64,000 bases of DNA from Charina bottae (taxonomy: Eukaryota > Chordata > Lepidosauria > Squamata > Charinaidae), in contig JALMGJ010000002.1 in the NCBI GenBank assembly GCA_023362775.1, forward strand, positions 35,923,914-35,987,913, in the 5' to 3' direction. How positions within the stretch are numbered: position 1 is the first letter of the stretch; every line of letters begins with the position of its first letter. Under the pieces are notes generated by a model. It was not told the origin of the DNA. It saw only the letters and a list, made by a program, of their open reading frames with translations, and made no database searches. The translations under genes were made by a program, and so were the position numbers. Of the stretch, positions 12,501-21,849 are shown piece after piece.

Positions 12501-15500
12501 GTCAACAGATCTTTGGTCATTCTCTTGATGGCCTTGGAAGGCACCACATCTACCATGGTTCTCTCTCTAGCATGGAGACTCTTCTGGCTAGCCTTGCTAG
12601 CTTCATTTCTTACACATACAGGCAGTCCTCACGTAGCAACTGCCTTGCACAGCAACCATTCACAGTTACGACAGTGATGAAAAAGTAACTTTGTGACCAA
12701 TCCTTGCATTTATGACCTTTGCAGGTCTGTAAAGCAAAGGAAAGCTGAAGTCAGGTCGTAAGCAATTGCGGTTTCACTTAGCGTCACTTTGCTTAACAAC
12801 CGAGTTGCTGGTCCCAATTGTGGTTGCTAAATAAGGACTACCTGTATTCTGTAACCGGATACCACATGCTAAGATACGGTTTGCTTTCGCCATGAGTAAG
12901 CCACAGCATGACAACGTTCACACACTGCTCTAAGTCATCAAAGAATATTTACAAATGACAATGGCTGGGTGAACACAAAATGCTCAGTCGAAACCGAGCC
13001 AAGCACACTAATCCACCCCAGTCACTGAGAACTCTGGGCATCGTACAACACAAATAAGAGACAAAAGCAAACCCCAAAAGAATTCCCATCACAACAAAAG
13101 CTTCATCAAAAAGCAAAAACGTTCAGCATAGGCAGCCACAACCAACAACGGGTTTTATCTGTCTTTAAAACACCAGCGGGGGGGGGGGGGGGAGAGACAT
13201 GTGCACTTCTGAGGGCAGGATATTCCACTGTCAGCCCTTCGAGGTAGTCCAGACAAGAAACCCAAACCATGAGTACTAACACTACCTTTTCTATTAGGTT
13301 ACAGTAAAAGAATCTTGCAAGTCTGAAAGCACATCTCTCCCCCCTCGCCTTTATAGTCCAAGAAACTAGGGAGGGTCCCTTTTGAGACATTGGCCACACC
13401 CACATTTCTTCTGTGGACTGAGACACCTCTTATCTGACCGTTGTCTAGTCTGCGCCTCTTCCTCCTTCTGTCTCTCAAGGATATTCCCACAGACCATTAC
13501 ATCTACAGAGTTGGGGCTACCACCGAGAAGGCTGCCATGTTCCCTGCTATCCTAATTTTGAATTTGGTACATTTTGGTGGATACCTGCAAGGAATGGAGC
13601 AGCTGTCCCAGCTTTTTTCGGGCAATGCCGTATTGCTCAGAACGCACAGCTTGGAGGATCTCTTTGCGAGCCTGCAACAGCCAGGCATTGGTGGAGTGAA
13701 TGAGCTCTGAATCGAAGTGGAAAATGGGGTCATCCCGAGTCGTATTCACAAAGTCCATGGCGGCGTTGGCATTGGCCACTTCTGCGATGGCTCCACGGAA
13801 ACGCTTGGCCGACACCTCAGGACCATAGAAAGCAGCAAAGATGTCATCAGCCAAGAGGGTCTTGCCCTGTTGAAGTGGAATCAGAAATAATATTAAAAAA
13901 CGTGCTAGATAAGCCCTTACAGTAGGGCTTTCCAAACTTTTCCCATTGGCGACACACCAACGGCGGCAGGCGAAAACCCAGAAGCGCTGCCACCACCGTG
14001 GCGCTTTCGAATTTTCACACACCGCAGCGGTAGCGGTGTCCTGGTGTGCCGTGCGAAAACCCGGAAGCGCTGATGGCCTGCCGCTGATGGCCATCAGCGC
14101 TTCCGGGTTTTGACGCAACACACCTGGGCCCCGCAGGCGACACAGTATTGTGTCACGACACACAGTTTGGAAAGCTTTGCCTTACAGTTTTTCCCCTGCA
14201 ATATAGAGAAGGAAGTGTGTTGAGGGGGAAAGAATGGTTAGGTCTCAACAGAAGTACATACTATGGATGGATGGACTGAATTTGTAGGCGACCCCACTCC
14301 AAAGAACTCTAAACCATAGGATAGATGAGCCTCTTCCTATAAATGCCACTTTTTCCAACTCTTCAAAGCTTATTATTATATTTCATAACAACACTGGACA
14401 GTTGTTAAAGAGACATAAGCCCCACCCTCTGCCACTGGTGCCCTGCCTCCTCTCCTGCATTTTTGGACCTTTCATTGTCACTCAAGTTGTTGAAAAAAAC
14501 TTGGGCTATCAACATTCCAAAGCAAAAGAGCATTTCAGTGAAATTCTCAGGACCAAAGGATGGTGTTCTTGCACTTCTTACTTATAAGATGCCGACAACT
14601 TTAGATTCCAGTGCCCCTCCAGAACTACTTAGGACACACGGGACCACCTTTGTGGGAAAGAATTAATGGACATAAATTTGAGACCAGGACGCAAAACAAG
14701 GACAACATAATATCAGAGCATTTCAACCTCCCAGGACACTCTGTTGCAGACCTCAAAGTGACCATTTTGGAAAAATGAGACTGGAACAACACTGTTGAGC
14801 AAGAGATTGCTGAATTCACATAGATCAAAAGGTGTCAGGCAATTTTAGAAGGTCTCAACAAATGCAGTGGGTTTTTAACACATTACAATTGTCAATTGAT
14901 AAGGTATTGCCTGGTGCTGGAGAAGACTCCTGAGAGTCCCTTGGACTGCAAGGAGGTCAGATCAGTCAATCCTAAAGGAAATCAACCCTGACTGCTCATT
15001 GGAAGGACAGATGCTGAAGCTGAAGCTCAAATACTTTGGCCACCTAATGCGAAGAGAGGACTCACTGGAAAAGACCCTGATGCTGGGAAAGACTGAAGGC
15101 AAAAGGAGAAGGGGACGGCAGAGGATGAGATGGTTAGATAGCATCACCGATGTAATGAACATGAATTTGAGTAAACTCCGGGAGACAGTGGAGGACAGGA
15201 AGGCCTGGCGTGCTATGGTCCATGAGGTCACGAAGAGTCGGACACGACTAAACGACTGAACAACAACAACAAAAGGTATTGCCAACCTGTCTCATATATA
15301 ACTTGCATTTGCATGACCACCCTGTCTTCCCCTTTCTTCTCCACCACCTCATCCCAATTTAAATCCTGCATCAGTCGAGCCACTCCATGCATCTGATGAA
15401 GTGAGCTGTAGCTCACAAAAGCTCATGCCTTTTAATAGAAGATGCTGGTCAGAAAAGGTGCTCCCAGACTCCTCCTGATTCTTCACTATCGTAGACTAAC

Positions 15501-16272
15501 ATGGCTCCCCTCCAAGAAACATGTTTGTGAATGTCCTGTCTTTGACTGTACCATCTCTCTACAATGGTCCCCAGCTTCCCAGGCCTCAATTACATCTCAA
15601 AGGAAGATGTCAGAAGGGAACTCCTGCCTTTAGGCTTTGCCTTTTGATTAGATCGTGTGGGCACCCAGGGAGGCTTCAAAGCATTAGAAAGGTGTGTAAC
15701 AGAACACATCAGTAGCAGCACTAGCACTCTCTGCCACTTACAATAATGAAGGAACTGTTCTCAACTGAGAATTGGCAATTACCAGCAAAAAACAAGTCAG
15801 CTGGCCAGGCTGCCTGTTTTTTGCTGGTAAGCAATGAACGAGATGCACTTCTGTGGTGTCTGAGCAAGTCCCACCCCTCAGTGGCATCATGACACAGGCA
15901 ATTAAAGGAGGGCTTTGTGCAGTAATGTCACTGAGGAGCAGGGTTGCTATAACTTGTCCCACTTTGCTACAGATACCTCTGCTCCCTTCAACTCATGTTC
16001 CTTTCAGGTGTCCAAGTCCCATTTTCTCTCACCTTAAAGTCCTCTTCTTGGATGTGCTTCCCCTTGGTAGGGTGAGGTGTCTCCATAAAGAGGCGAAGGG
16101 TGATGTTCAGAATCGCATCTTCGGTCATGTCCTGGTGGGTGATGGATCCCCAGGTGAAGCTTGCGGCACGAGACCAGATGTTGGGGAAAAATCCATGGAC
16201 TTCTTGCAGGGGCAAATGAAGCAGCATCAGCATCCACAGGAGATGCCCAAGGCAGTCCATGGGATGGTCCAT
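3396..16272 (-). CDS. VWA7: VWA7 (von Willebrand factor A domain-containing protein 7), N-terminal five coding exons
   Basis: The exons match the N-terminal half of vertebrate VWA7, an MHC class III gene for a predicted secreted or extracellular VWA protein whose function is not established. Recognisable runs are FFPNIW...[37 protein letters not shown], a Cys-containing CSDCSEW segment, and [11 protein letters not shown] followed by [11 protein letters not shown]. The start at 16272 gives [20 protein letters not shown], a good signal peptide with likely cleavage before FFPN. The five exons sum to about 309 residues, stay in frame and use GT-AG introns. The VWA domain itself (DxTGSMG) should follow but I do not see it between 1 and 3395, so it lies beyond the left edge. 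An alternative start in the CpG-rich block at about 22.3 kb is possible. Confidence 0.93.
3896..3923. repeat. (TTTA)n microsatellite
   Basis: About seven tandem tetranucleotides in a VWA7 intron. Confidence 0.9.
4296..4848 (-). repeat. SINE array S1: Sauria-type SINE with about 4 internal 102 bp units
   Basis: Read on the minus strand, the SINE head (agccagtttggtgtagtggt) is followed by about four units and then the short-form tail (cacagggtggttgttgtggg ... ggcgggatag). Unit spacings of actggccca are 102, 103 and 102. The unit boundary reads ggagccaatggcaaaccagg. Confidence 0.88.
4849..5689. other. Unassigned VWA7 intron sequence with short palindrome
   Basis: I recognise no exon. A local inverted repeat occurs at about 5366-5400 (aaaacaggccagctgg / ctggcctgtttt), similar to one at about 15789-15825, so both may be copies of one small unnamed foldback element. 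Confidence 0.4.
5704..6009 (+). repeat. SINE2-type tRNA SINE with exact target duplication
   Basis: The element starts aggggcgcaatggctcagtg and ends gtgcaggggaaaacctt. It is flanked by the 14 bp duplication AAAGTCATGCTGCC at 5690-5703 and 6010-6023, so this copy is complete. Confidence 0.88.
6471..7153 (+). repeat. SINE array S2: Sauria-type SINE with about 6 internal 101 bp units
   Basis: gccttaggca recurs at 6581, 6682, 6783, 6884 and 6985, an exact 101 bp period. The unit boundary reads ctagaaggagccaatagcaa, with private variants (one base lost, aatagc) relative to the other arrays. The head is truncated and the first unit carries a deletion. The short-form tail ends in ggcgggata. Confidence 0.9.
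7373..7507. mobile_element. Palindromic hAT-type MITE
   Basis: Full foldback copy. The flanks ATTTAGAC and ATTCAGAC are an 8 bp target duplication with one mismatch. Confidence 0.85.
8005..8118 (-). CDS. VWA7: VWA7 fourth coding exon, Cys-rich
   Basis: It encodes [20 protein letters not shown] and [15 protein letters not shown]. The three close cysteines suggest disulphides in a secreted protein. It is phase 1 at both ends. Confidence 0.9.
8372..8505. mobile_element. Palindromic hAT-type MITE inside a LINE
   Basis: The exact 8 bp duplication GCTTAAGG lies at 8364-8371 and 8506-8513, within the LINE fragment. Confidence 0.9.
8703..9124 (-). repeat. 5'-truncated L1 LINE insertion
   Basis: On the minus strand it encodes an L1 ORF2 C-terminal remnant ([17 protein letters not shown]), an AT-rich 3' UTR and an A-rich tail. 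It is flanked by a 16 bp duplication (cctgatggccttttgt at 8687-8702 and 9125-9140). Confidence 0.85.
9351..9940 (+). repeat. Two further L2/CR1-clade LINE 3' tails
   Basis: Two truncated copies in a row (about 9351-9580 and 9590-9940) carry ctggaacaatctccctccag or ctatggaacatccttccccc, then gccgcccagagtcac and a (TAAA)-type end. Confidence 0.7.
9973..10221. mobile_element. GC-rich hAT-like MITE
   Basis: The termini are cagaggtgggcaacgtcagg and aaaggttccccacccctg. The exact 8 bp duplication CTCTAAAT is at 9965-9972 and 10222-10229. The interior repeats gattggctcccgcccgcaaa. Confidence 0.88.
10317..10413 (-). CDS. VWA7: VWA7 third coding exon
   Basis: It encodes [20 protein letters not shown] and REIKSIAE. 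The HSNWVELG run is a VWA7 hallmark. It goes from phase 0 to phase 1 with donor gtatgg. Confidence 0.92.
10769..12383. mobile_element. hAT-like element B carrying a 25-unit minisatellite
   Basis: It has the same termini as the 2.73 kb copy. The exact 8 bp duplication GACTAGAA is at 10761-10768 and 12384-12391. Nearly all of its 1615 bp is tandem repeat. Confidence 0.92.
10840..12315 (+). repeat. 61 bp minisatellite, about 25 units
   Basis: ggtcctagtgcctgccttgt recurs about every 60-61 bp. Variant units of about 60 bp (cctccctgcc) and 52-53 bp (cctgctgtgattcc) are interspersed, and some alternate regularly near the right end, suggesting higher-order amplification. Confidence 0.93.
12619..12844. 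mobile_element. TA-flanked MITE, short form
   Basis: The terminal repeats caggcagtcctc and aaggactacctg lie next to TA dinucleotides, as in Tc1/mariner-type elements. The interior has gatgaaaaagtaactttgtg and ttgctggtcccaattgtggt. Confidence 0.82.
12850..13580. other. Unassigned VWA7 intron sequence
   Basis: Apart from a G homopolymer near 13178-13191 I see no recognisable element or exon here. Confidence 0.4.
13585..13866 (-). CDS. VWA7: VWA7 second coding exon
   Basis: It encodes 94 residues starting [17 protein letters not shown] and including [20 protein letters not shown], conserved in VWA7. Both ends are phase 0. The donor (gtatcc) faintly resembles a U12 site, but no U12 branch point is seen near the next exon. 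Confidence 0.92.
13923..14179. mobile_element. Diverged hAT-like element D, GC-rich with internal palindrome
   Basis: Termini tagggctttccaaactttt and cagtttggaaagctttg are related to elements A-C. The exact 8 bp duplication CCTTACAG is at 13915-13922 and 14180-14187. The interior contains aagcgctgatgg paired with ccatcagcgctt. Confidence 0.85.
14595..15525 (+). repeat. Penelope-like retroelement 3' region (GIY-YIG remnant), split by Bov-B
   Basis: A broken frame reads [11 protein letters not shown]...[20 protein letters not shown], resembling the GIY-YIG endonuclease end of Penelope-type elements. After the Bov-B insertion it continues to tgatgaagtgagctgtagct and agactaacatggct, a common amniote repeat end. 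The family assignment is from memory. Confidence 0.6.
14912..15272 (+). repeat. Bov-B LINE 3' end
   Basis: It encodes the Bov-B reverse transcriptase C-terminus ([39 protein letters not shown]) and ends acgactgaacaacaac. The 11 bp duplication AAGGTATTGCC lies at 14901-14911 and 15273-15283. It is a horizontally transferred RTE family known from squamates and ruminants. Confidence 0.93.
15526..16032. other. Unassigned VWA7 intron sequence with small foldback
   Basis: A foldback at about 15789-15825 (aaaacaagtcagctggccag / cctgttttttgctgg) echoes one at about 5360-5400, including similar flanking words (tggtatctgagca or tggtgtctgagca; ggcatcacaacacaagca or ggcatcatgacacaggca). Confidence 0.4.
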
Positions 16273-16287
16273 ATTGGATACATTTAT
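16033..16287 (-). CDS. VWA7: VWA7 first ATG-containing exon, signal peptide
   Basis: The acceptor (tgtgttcag) precedes 16287, leaving 15 non-coding bases before ATG 16270-16272. It encodes 80 residues: a hydrophobic leader, then [12 protein letters not shown] and [20 protein letters not shown]. It ends in phase 0 with donor gtgaga. The acceptor implies a non-coding exon further upstream. Confidence 0.88.
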
Positions 16288-18180
16288 CTGAACACAGAGA
16301 AGAAAGGGAACTGGTGTGAGCTAATGTTCCCACTTCTGTTCTGCCACCATACAGTCAGTTATGCAGCCCTTCCTTGCTCCATCGAGCACTGCAGGCCAGA
16401 CTGCCCTGCATCGAGACTGCATCGAGACTGCCCTGCTGTCTTCCCTTTGGGCAAGAGAAGCAACTCCAGATTTCAAGCACCGAAAGGACAGGGAATGACT
16501 GGGCAAAGGACAAGGTTAAAGCTGAGCCCTGCCCTTCAAAATGGCGGACCGGATGCTGAGACATAGAAGGAGCATAAGAATATAACTTTTTCTTTTTCTT
16601 TCCAGGACGTGCTAGAATAGCAACTCTTTTAGCTGGTTTTGAAAAGCTTTCGGTTTATTTGGCTTCTGTTGTTGCTCCCTCTTTTTTGAAACCACATTTA
16701 ATAATGCATACACAAATAAACACCAACCTTTTGAGTTGTAGTAATGTTAAGTGAAGTTCCACAATGGTAGGATGATGGGCTATGCCTTCTTAGAATCCAC
16801 ATGGGGACAGGAAGAGGGAAATACTATTTTTGAATAATCACATCAGTCAGAAAGACCAAAACGTCCACATGATCTATCCTGAGTGATGGTTTGATCACTG
16901 GGCTCACTGAAGTACAGCCCATTCATTTCAGCCCGTTCATTTCACTGTCGGTGTAGATCCAGTCACATTTTGAAACTAGAGTTTTTATTCTTGTTCATTT
17001 AAAAATGGTGTGTCCTTCAACAGTTTATAACAATCCTATAAACAGATATTTTTGATTATGTATGTTTGATTATGTTGATAGTATGTTTAATTATGTTGAT
17101 AAGTAACTTTATTATTGACAGAAGTCTGCTACTATGGGTATATATCCTGATCAACTGCAAACTACAGCAGATACCAGCCCTTAGCTGACCTTGCTTGACC
17201 TTGTTAAAAAGCTAAACTGGGTCAGACTTGGCCCTCATTGTGGGAGGTTGTGCGGATCCAGAATTGACCTTTACAGCCACTTACGGATCCACTGTTAAAA
17301 TTTTACCCTCGGAAGACAAACTTACTCGGCTACGAGTGATCGCCAATGAATGAGTATTTCAGCGGGAGACTACACCGTAATCCCCAGGCCATAGACTAGA
17401 CTGGGTATTTTTCAAAAAGAAGTCTTGGGAAAAAGGCAGTGGCAAGAAAATTACATACAGTAAATGTGTTCATGTAGTCACTCCCTCAGCTTAAGGGAGA
17501 TGTGAATCAATTACAGAGCTTTTTAGCAAACATTTACATTTTTAACATAACTTTTCATCCGAACATATAGCACAGAAGAAGGAGGGAAGGAAGGAAGGAA
17601 AATCTTAAGTAGACACTGGGTTCCCACCTGTAAGTAATTGTTTATATGTACTTGCCTCTCTCCTTACAGGTTACATTTCTAGAGAAATTGGAAAAGAACT
17701 GAAAGTTTAAAAAAAGAAACACCAATTCCTAATAAACTATTTAAGAAGACATCCCCAGAAAGTTTGCAAGATAACAAACCTGGGCATGGTTTGCCCTTGA
17801 ACGTATACCAAAATAGAGACTCTGGGCGACACGAAGAATTAATGACTAGATGAACTAACTTATACAGCTATAATCAGATAACTAGTTTCCAGAGAATAAG
17901 TCCTATTGGACAGAGGAGAAATGTAAAGGATTGTATAGTGGGAAACATTAAAATTCAAAGTATGTACTGAAGTCTCCAAGTAGTCCAAGAAACACTTAGC
18001 AAAATCCTTGGATAAGGGACATTTCATATGCATCTTCCACTGAAATATAATTTATTGTTTGTTCATTTAGTAATATACAGCATATATCCTAGAATTCCCA
18101 TGCAGTCCCCATCCATGCACAGACCACTCACCGACTTCACTACAGCAAATCATCTTTGTAAACTGCCTTGCGAGTGTTTT
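16288..18180. other. VWA7 upstream sequence, no recognised element
   Basis: I see no exon. A stretch at about 17180-17400 has the small hairpin ctcg-gcta-cgag and looks more structured than its surroundings, but I cannot assign it. Confidence 0.4.
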
Positions 18181-18184
18181 ATAT

Positions 18185-18690
18185 TTATGGCATGGGACCA
18201 GGGTATCTGAGGGACCACCTCATCCCCATAACTTCAAACCGTCCCACTCGATTATGTAGAGAGGGCATGCTTCGGACCCCGTCGGTAAGGGAGTTTCGGT
18301 TGACGGGGTCCAGAAGGCGCGCCTTCTCGGCAGTGGCGCCTGCCCTTTGGAACATTTTGCCCCCGGAGGTGAGGCAGGCCCCATCGCTGCTCTCCTTCCG
18401 AAAGAAAGACCTGGTTTTGCCGCCTCGCGTGGGACGGGAATAGGAATAGCTCCTCATGGGTATGGTTGGTGTCTTAGAGCCCTTTTAAGATCATGTTGGT
18501 ATTAGGTTGGTTAAGATCGCCCTCTTGGATTTTCTATTTAATTTATAATAATAAGTAGTTGTATATTGTATTTTTATATTTTATAATAGAATTTTAATCT
18601 TTATGTTTGTAAACCGCCCAGAGTCCCCTTTGGGGGAGATGGTGCGGTGATAGAAGTTTAATAATAAATAAATAAATAAATAAAATTTAT
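18185..18690 (+). repeat. L2/CR1-clade LINE 3' end
   Basis: It encodes [20 protein letters not shown] and ends aaaccgcccagagtcccctt followed by (TAAA)n. It is 5'-truncated. Confidence 0.8.
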
Positions 18691-18699
18691 AAACATATC

Positions 18700-20375
18700 A
18701 AGAGCTTGCAGTCACGTTGTATAATTAATCTGTATTATGGGACTATGAGTAAGTCCTCTTGTTTAAGAATGGAATACAACATTATAGATGAACCATGTCT
18801 GTACAGGTTGAAAAGTTAATTTTAGATGCATCTGTCCATCAACTCCTTTGCAGGAATACAATAATTCTAATTGGTCATAAAGACCAGATAAAGTACCATC
18901 TGGACTCCTATTCCTTTAATATGGAACTCCATAGACTTTGTAATCTACCAGCATTGTCAACTGCTTCAATTCTCCCATATCTCTCCTTACAGCATCCATT
19001 TCTATTAGGAGAACCCCTTTGTTTACAGAATTCCTCATCGGATCAATCAATCGCCACGGAATTTGAGAAATGTAAAGCTTCAGGGGATAGAGGGAGAAGA
19101 GCAGCGAATGGCACAAGCAAAACTAGAAGGTGTTCTCCTAAAAATTAAAGGAAGAAGAAAAAAGACAAAATACACCCCCCCCCCCAGTTTTTGGATGTCC
19201 CCTTACAACATTTAGGCTGGCTGCAGGCCTGGCAGGGGGTAGAAACCAACTGGGCTAAGAGCTGGGTTTCATTTCAAGCCTGGCCCACATCCCAGCCCTC
19301 CAGAACCCCCCTCCAATTTCCACTTTCACCATCTTCTTAGTATTATTTTTTCTTTAATTTTTCTTTTCTTGATTGTATAATTTATTGTTTATTTTTTGAT
19401 TATTCTATTCTATTCTATTCTATTCTATTCTATTCTATTCTATTCTATTCTATTCTTCTGCCCGAAGCAACTGCCTTAGTTTCCCTAATGGTAAGGCCAG
19501 CTCGGTGCATTGCAGAATTTGACCTATGAAATCATGGTTATAAAAGGGGGGAAGCTCCTGCTGGGTTTGGGTGCTCTTCTGATCAATCTGCCAGTTGGGA
19601 CGCTAGATTTCTGCCCCCAAGTTCAACTCCGGAGGCACCACCAGGTCTCAGACCCTACCCAGCTTATGATATGTGTGTGACCTAAATTCCTAAAGGCACC
19701 TGCAGCAAGTAGAAGCATTTCTGGTCTGTCTGCTTCCTTGCCCTTATCTCTGGATTTAACACGGGGCCCAAAGTTTAATCACATACCAGTCTGGGCAACG
19801 TAACAAGAAGTGAGCGATAAGAAGCCAAACCAGAAGCAAATTGTTCTGGATGATTTGAGCAAATGCAGTTCCACACAGGGGAAGCTACGGATGGTTCCTC
19901 CATACTGACAGTTTTATTCCCCCATCGCACAGCATCTCTCCTCCCGTTTTTGGTGGTCTCTGTCTTGGGTTTTCTTCCCCCTCCCTTTGCCCAAACTCTG
20001 CATGTTGACAGTTAAGATCTGGGCTGTTTCTGAGAACTTGGCTGGCAAAGCGGTTTGGTTGGCCAAGATAACAGCCCCTAGGAGCGAAGGAACACACACA
20101 CACAGCTGAAAAACTGCAAGGAGTAACTGATGGAGTGCGCGCGCACACACACACACACAAACACACTCTCCATACATTGATGCATGGTAGAAAACGCTCA
20201 ACAGTGAATCTGGTTGTGTGTTTTAATTTTCACACCCAGGAACTAGCAATGCCAGAAGCTGTACGAGAACTTGGAACCTGCATCTTGTATATATTGGCTG
20301 AGTTGACACATGACCCCAATCCACAGCCTATGGAATCAGGCACAATGGCTGGTTGTCATGTCACTCTTAGCTTTA
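18700..20375. other. Spacer with microsatellites
   Basis: It holds a (TATTC)n run at about 19403-19457, poly-C at about 19176 and CA-rich runs at about 20093-20163. The rest shows no recognised element or gene. Confidence 0.5.
19403..19457. repeat. (TATTC)n microsatellite
   Basis: About eleven tandem pentanucleotides. Confidence 0.95.
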
Positions 20376-20383
20376 CCTTATGG

Positions 20384-20518
20384 CAGTGTTTCTCAACCTT
20401 GGCAACCTTAAGTTATGTGGACTTCAACTCCCAGAATTCCCCAGCCAGCCATGCTGGCTGGGAAATTCTGATAGTTGAAGTCCACACATCTTAAAGTTGC
20501 CAGGGTTGAGAAACACTG
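20384..20518. mobile_element. Palindromic hAT-type MITE
   Basis: Exact 8 bp duplication CCTTATGG at 20376-20383 and 20519-20526. Confidence 0.92.
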
Positions 20519-21849
20519 CCTTATGGTTTACTAAGGCAAACAGCCAGGTTCTTATAGCCACTAAGCCAAACCCACATTTTGGCTTCCTGCAGGCACATTC
20601 TCCAAGCAACAAACAATGTGATAAACACTATAGTGATTATAAATTTTGAACAAAGAGGCAACAAGTTAACTCATCTTGCTTAAACCACCATCAATTGTCA
20701 TGGAGAATATTTCTCAAGGACAGCATTTTCCTTTCTGATTCCTTCTTCTTAATGCAATATATTAGGGTTTGTCAATAAACTTTTAAAATCTATATTTGGC
20801 ACTACATTTATGACCTTTAATCATCAGAACATATTAACTGGAATACTGTAGATCTATATTTGCCAGTACTTGTTGCAAGCTACATGCTTGCATCCCAACC
20901 TATAGGCACAAAAATGCCCTCAGGATCAAACTCGATCATACTCCCATTTCTATGCATGAATCACTTTTTAAAAATCAGATTACAAGTAGCAGAGGTGGGG
21001 AATAATTCCAGTTGGGCCCCTCGTGCCTGCAATTTGATTCCTAAAATAGTGGGGTATTTAGTGTGGCCCTTGTTTATACAAACACTGTATCATACAATGC
21101 TATACAACTTTCAGCATGCAACAGAGGAACATCGTTTGCAGCAGATGCATTTTGCTTAACCTGAGCCAGGATTAACCACCCTTTTTTTGTTTGCAACTGC
21201 AAAGTTTAGCCTAGGGTGGTGTGAGAAAACAGTGCCTCTGACTAGGTGCAGAGTGCCCTTCTCTCCCAATGCAAACCTCTCACTCTCTGCAAGCCTCAAC
21301 TGAAAATCAGAGTGGGACCTCACCAATAAACCATAATAAGGTGGTTTTCCCCCTTCCCTGAGACACAGTTCCTACCGCTATGGATCAAAGAACTTTATGC
21401 AGCTATTCCATCTTCCCTTGCTGAATAGATTTGATTTTGTGCAAAAAGTCGGAAGACAAAGGATTCCCAGTAGAAAATGCACCCAACAATATTCCATGGA
21501 ACAGCAGCCCAGTTTTGCAGCAAAAACTGTTTTTGCATAATAAACGTTCTGACTAAAAGCTGTCCAGGAATAAAAATGACTAGTGTATAGGAGACCATGT
21601 GGGTTAAGGTACTGATTTTAACTGGCACGGAGGGGCTGACCCCTAAGTAGATTGCATCTGGTCCTATCTTAAAAGGAAAGCGACGCACCGGCTGCTTTTG
21701 CGCTGTTTCCAAAACAAATGAAGAAAGAAGACAGCCGCGTGTGAACTACTTTGATAGAGAGAATTGCAAACCACCCATTCTCAGAAGTCTCCCTTGCGGA
21801 CCAAGGACTCAGATGTAAAATAGGGAACAAGTGCGGCGTTGAAAGATCG

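Noticed and set aside
13576..13584. U12-type intron after the second VWA7 coding exon
   Set aside because: The donor gtatccacc matches only the first six bases of the U12 consensus, and no U12 branch point is seen before the next exon.
18168..18443. Host protein with [16 protein letters not shown]
   Set aside because: The same motif recurs at 8.5, 9.4, 9.6 and 57.9 kb at LINE 3' ends.
19885..20201. Cys-rich minus-strand peptides
   Set aside because: They are translations of a CA/CG-rich simple repeat.
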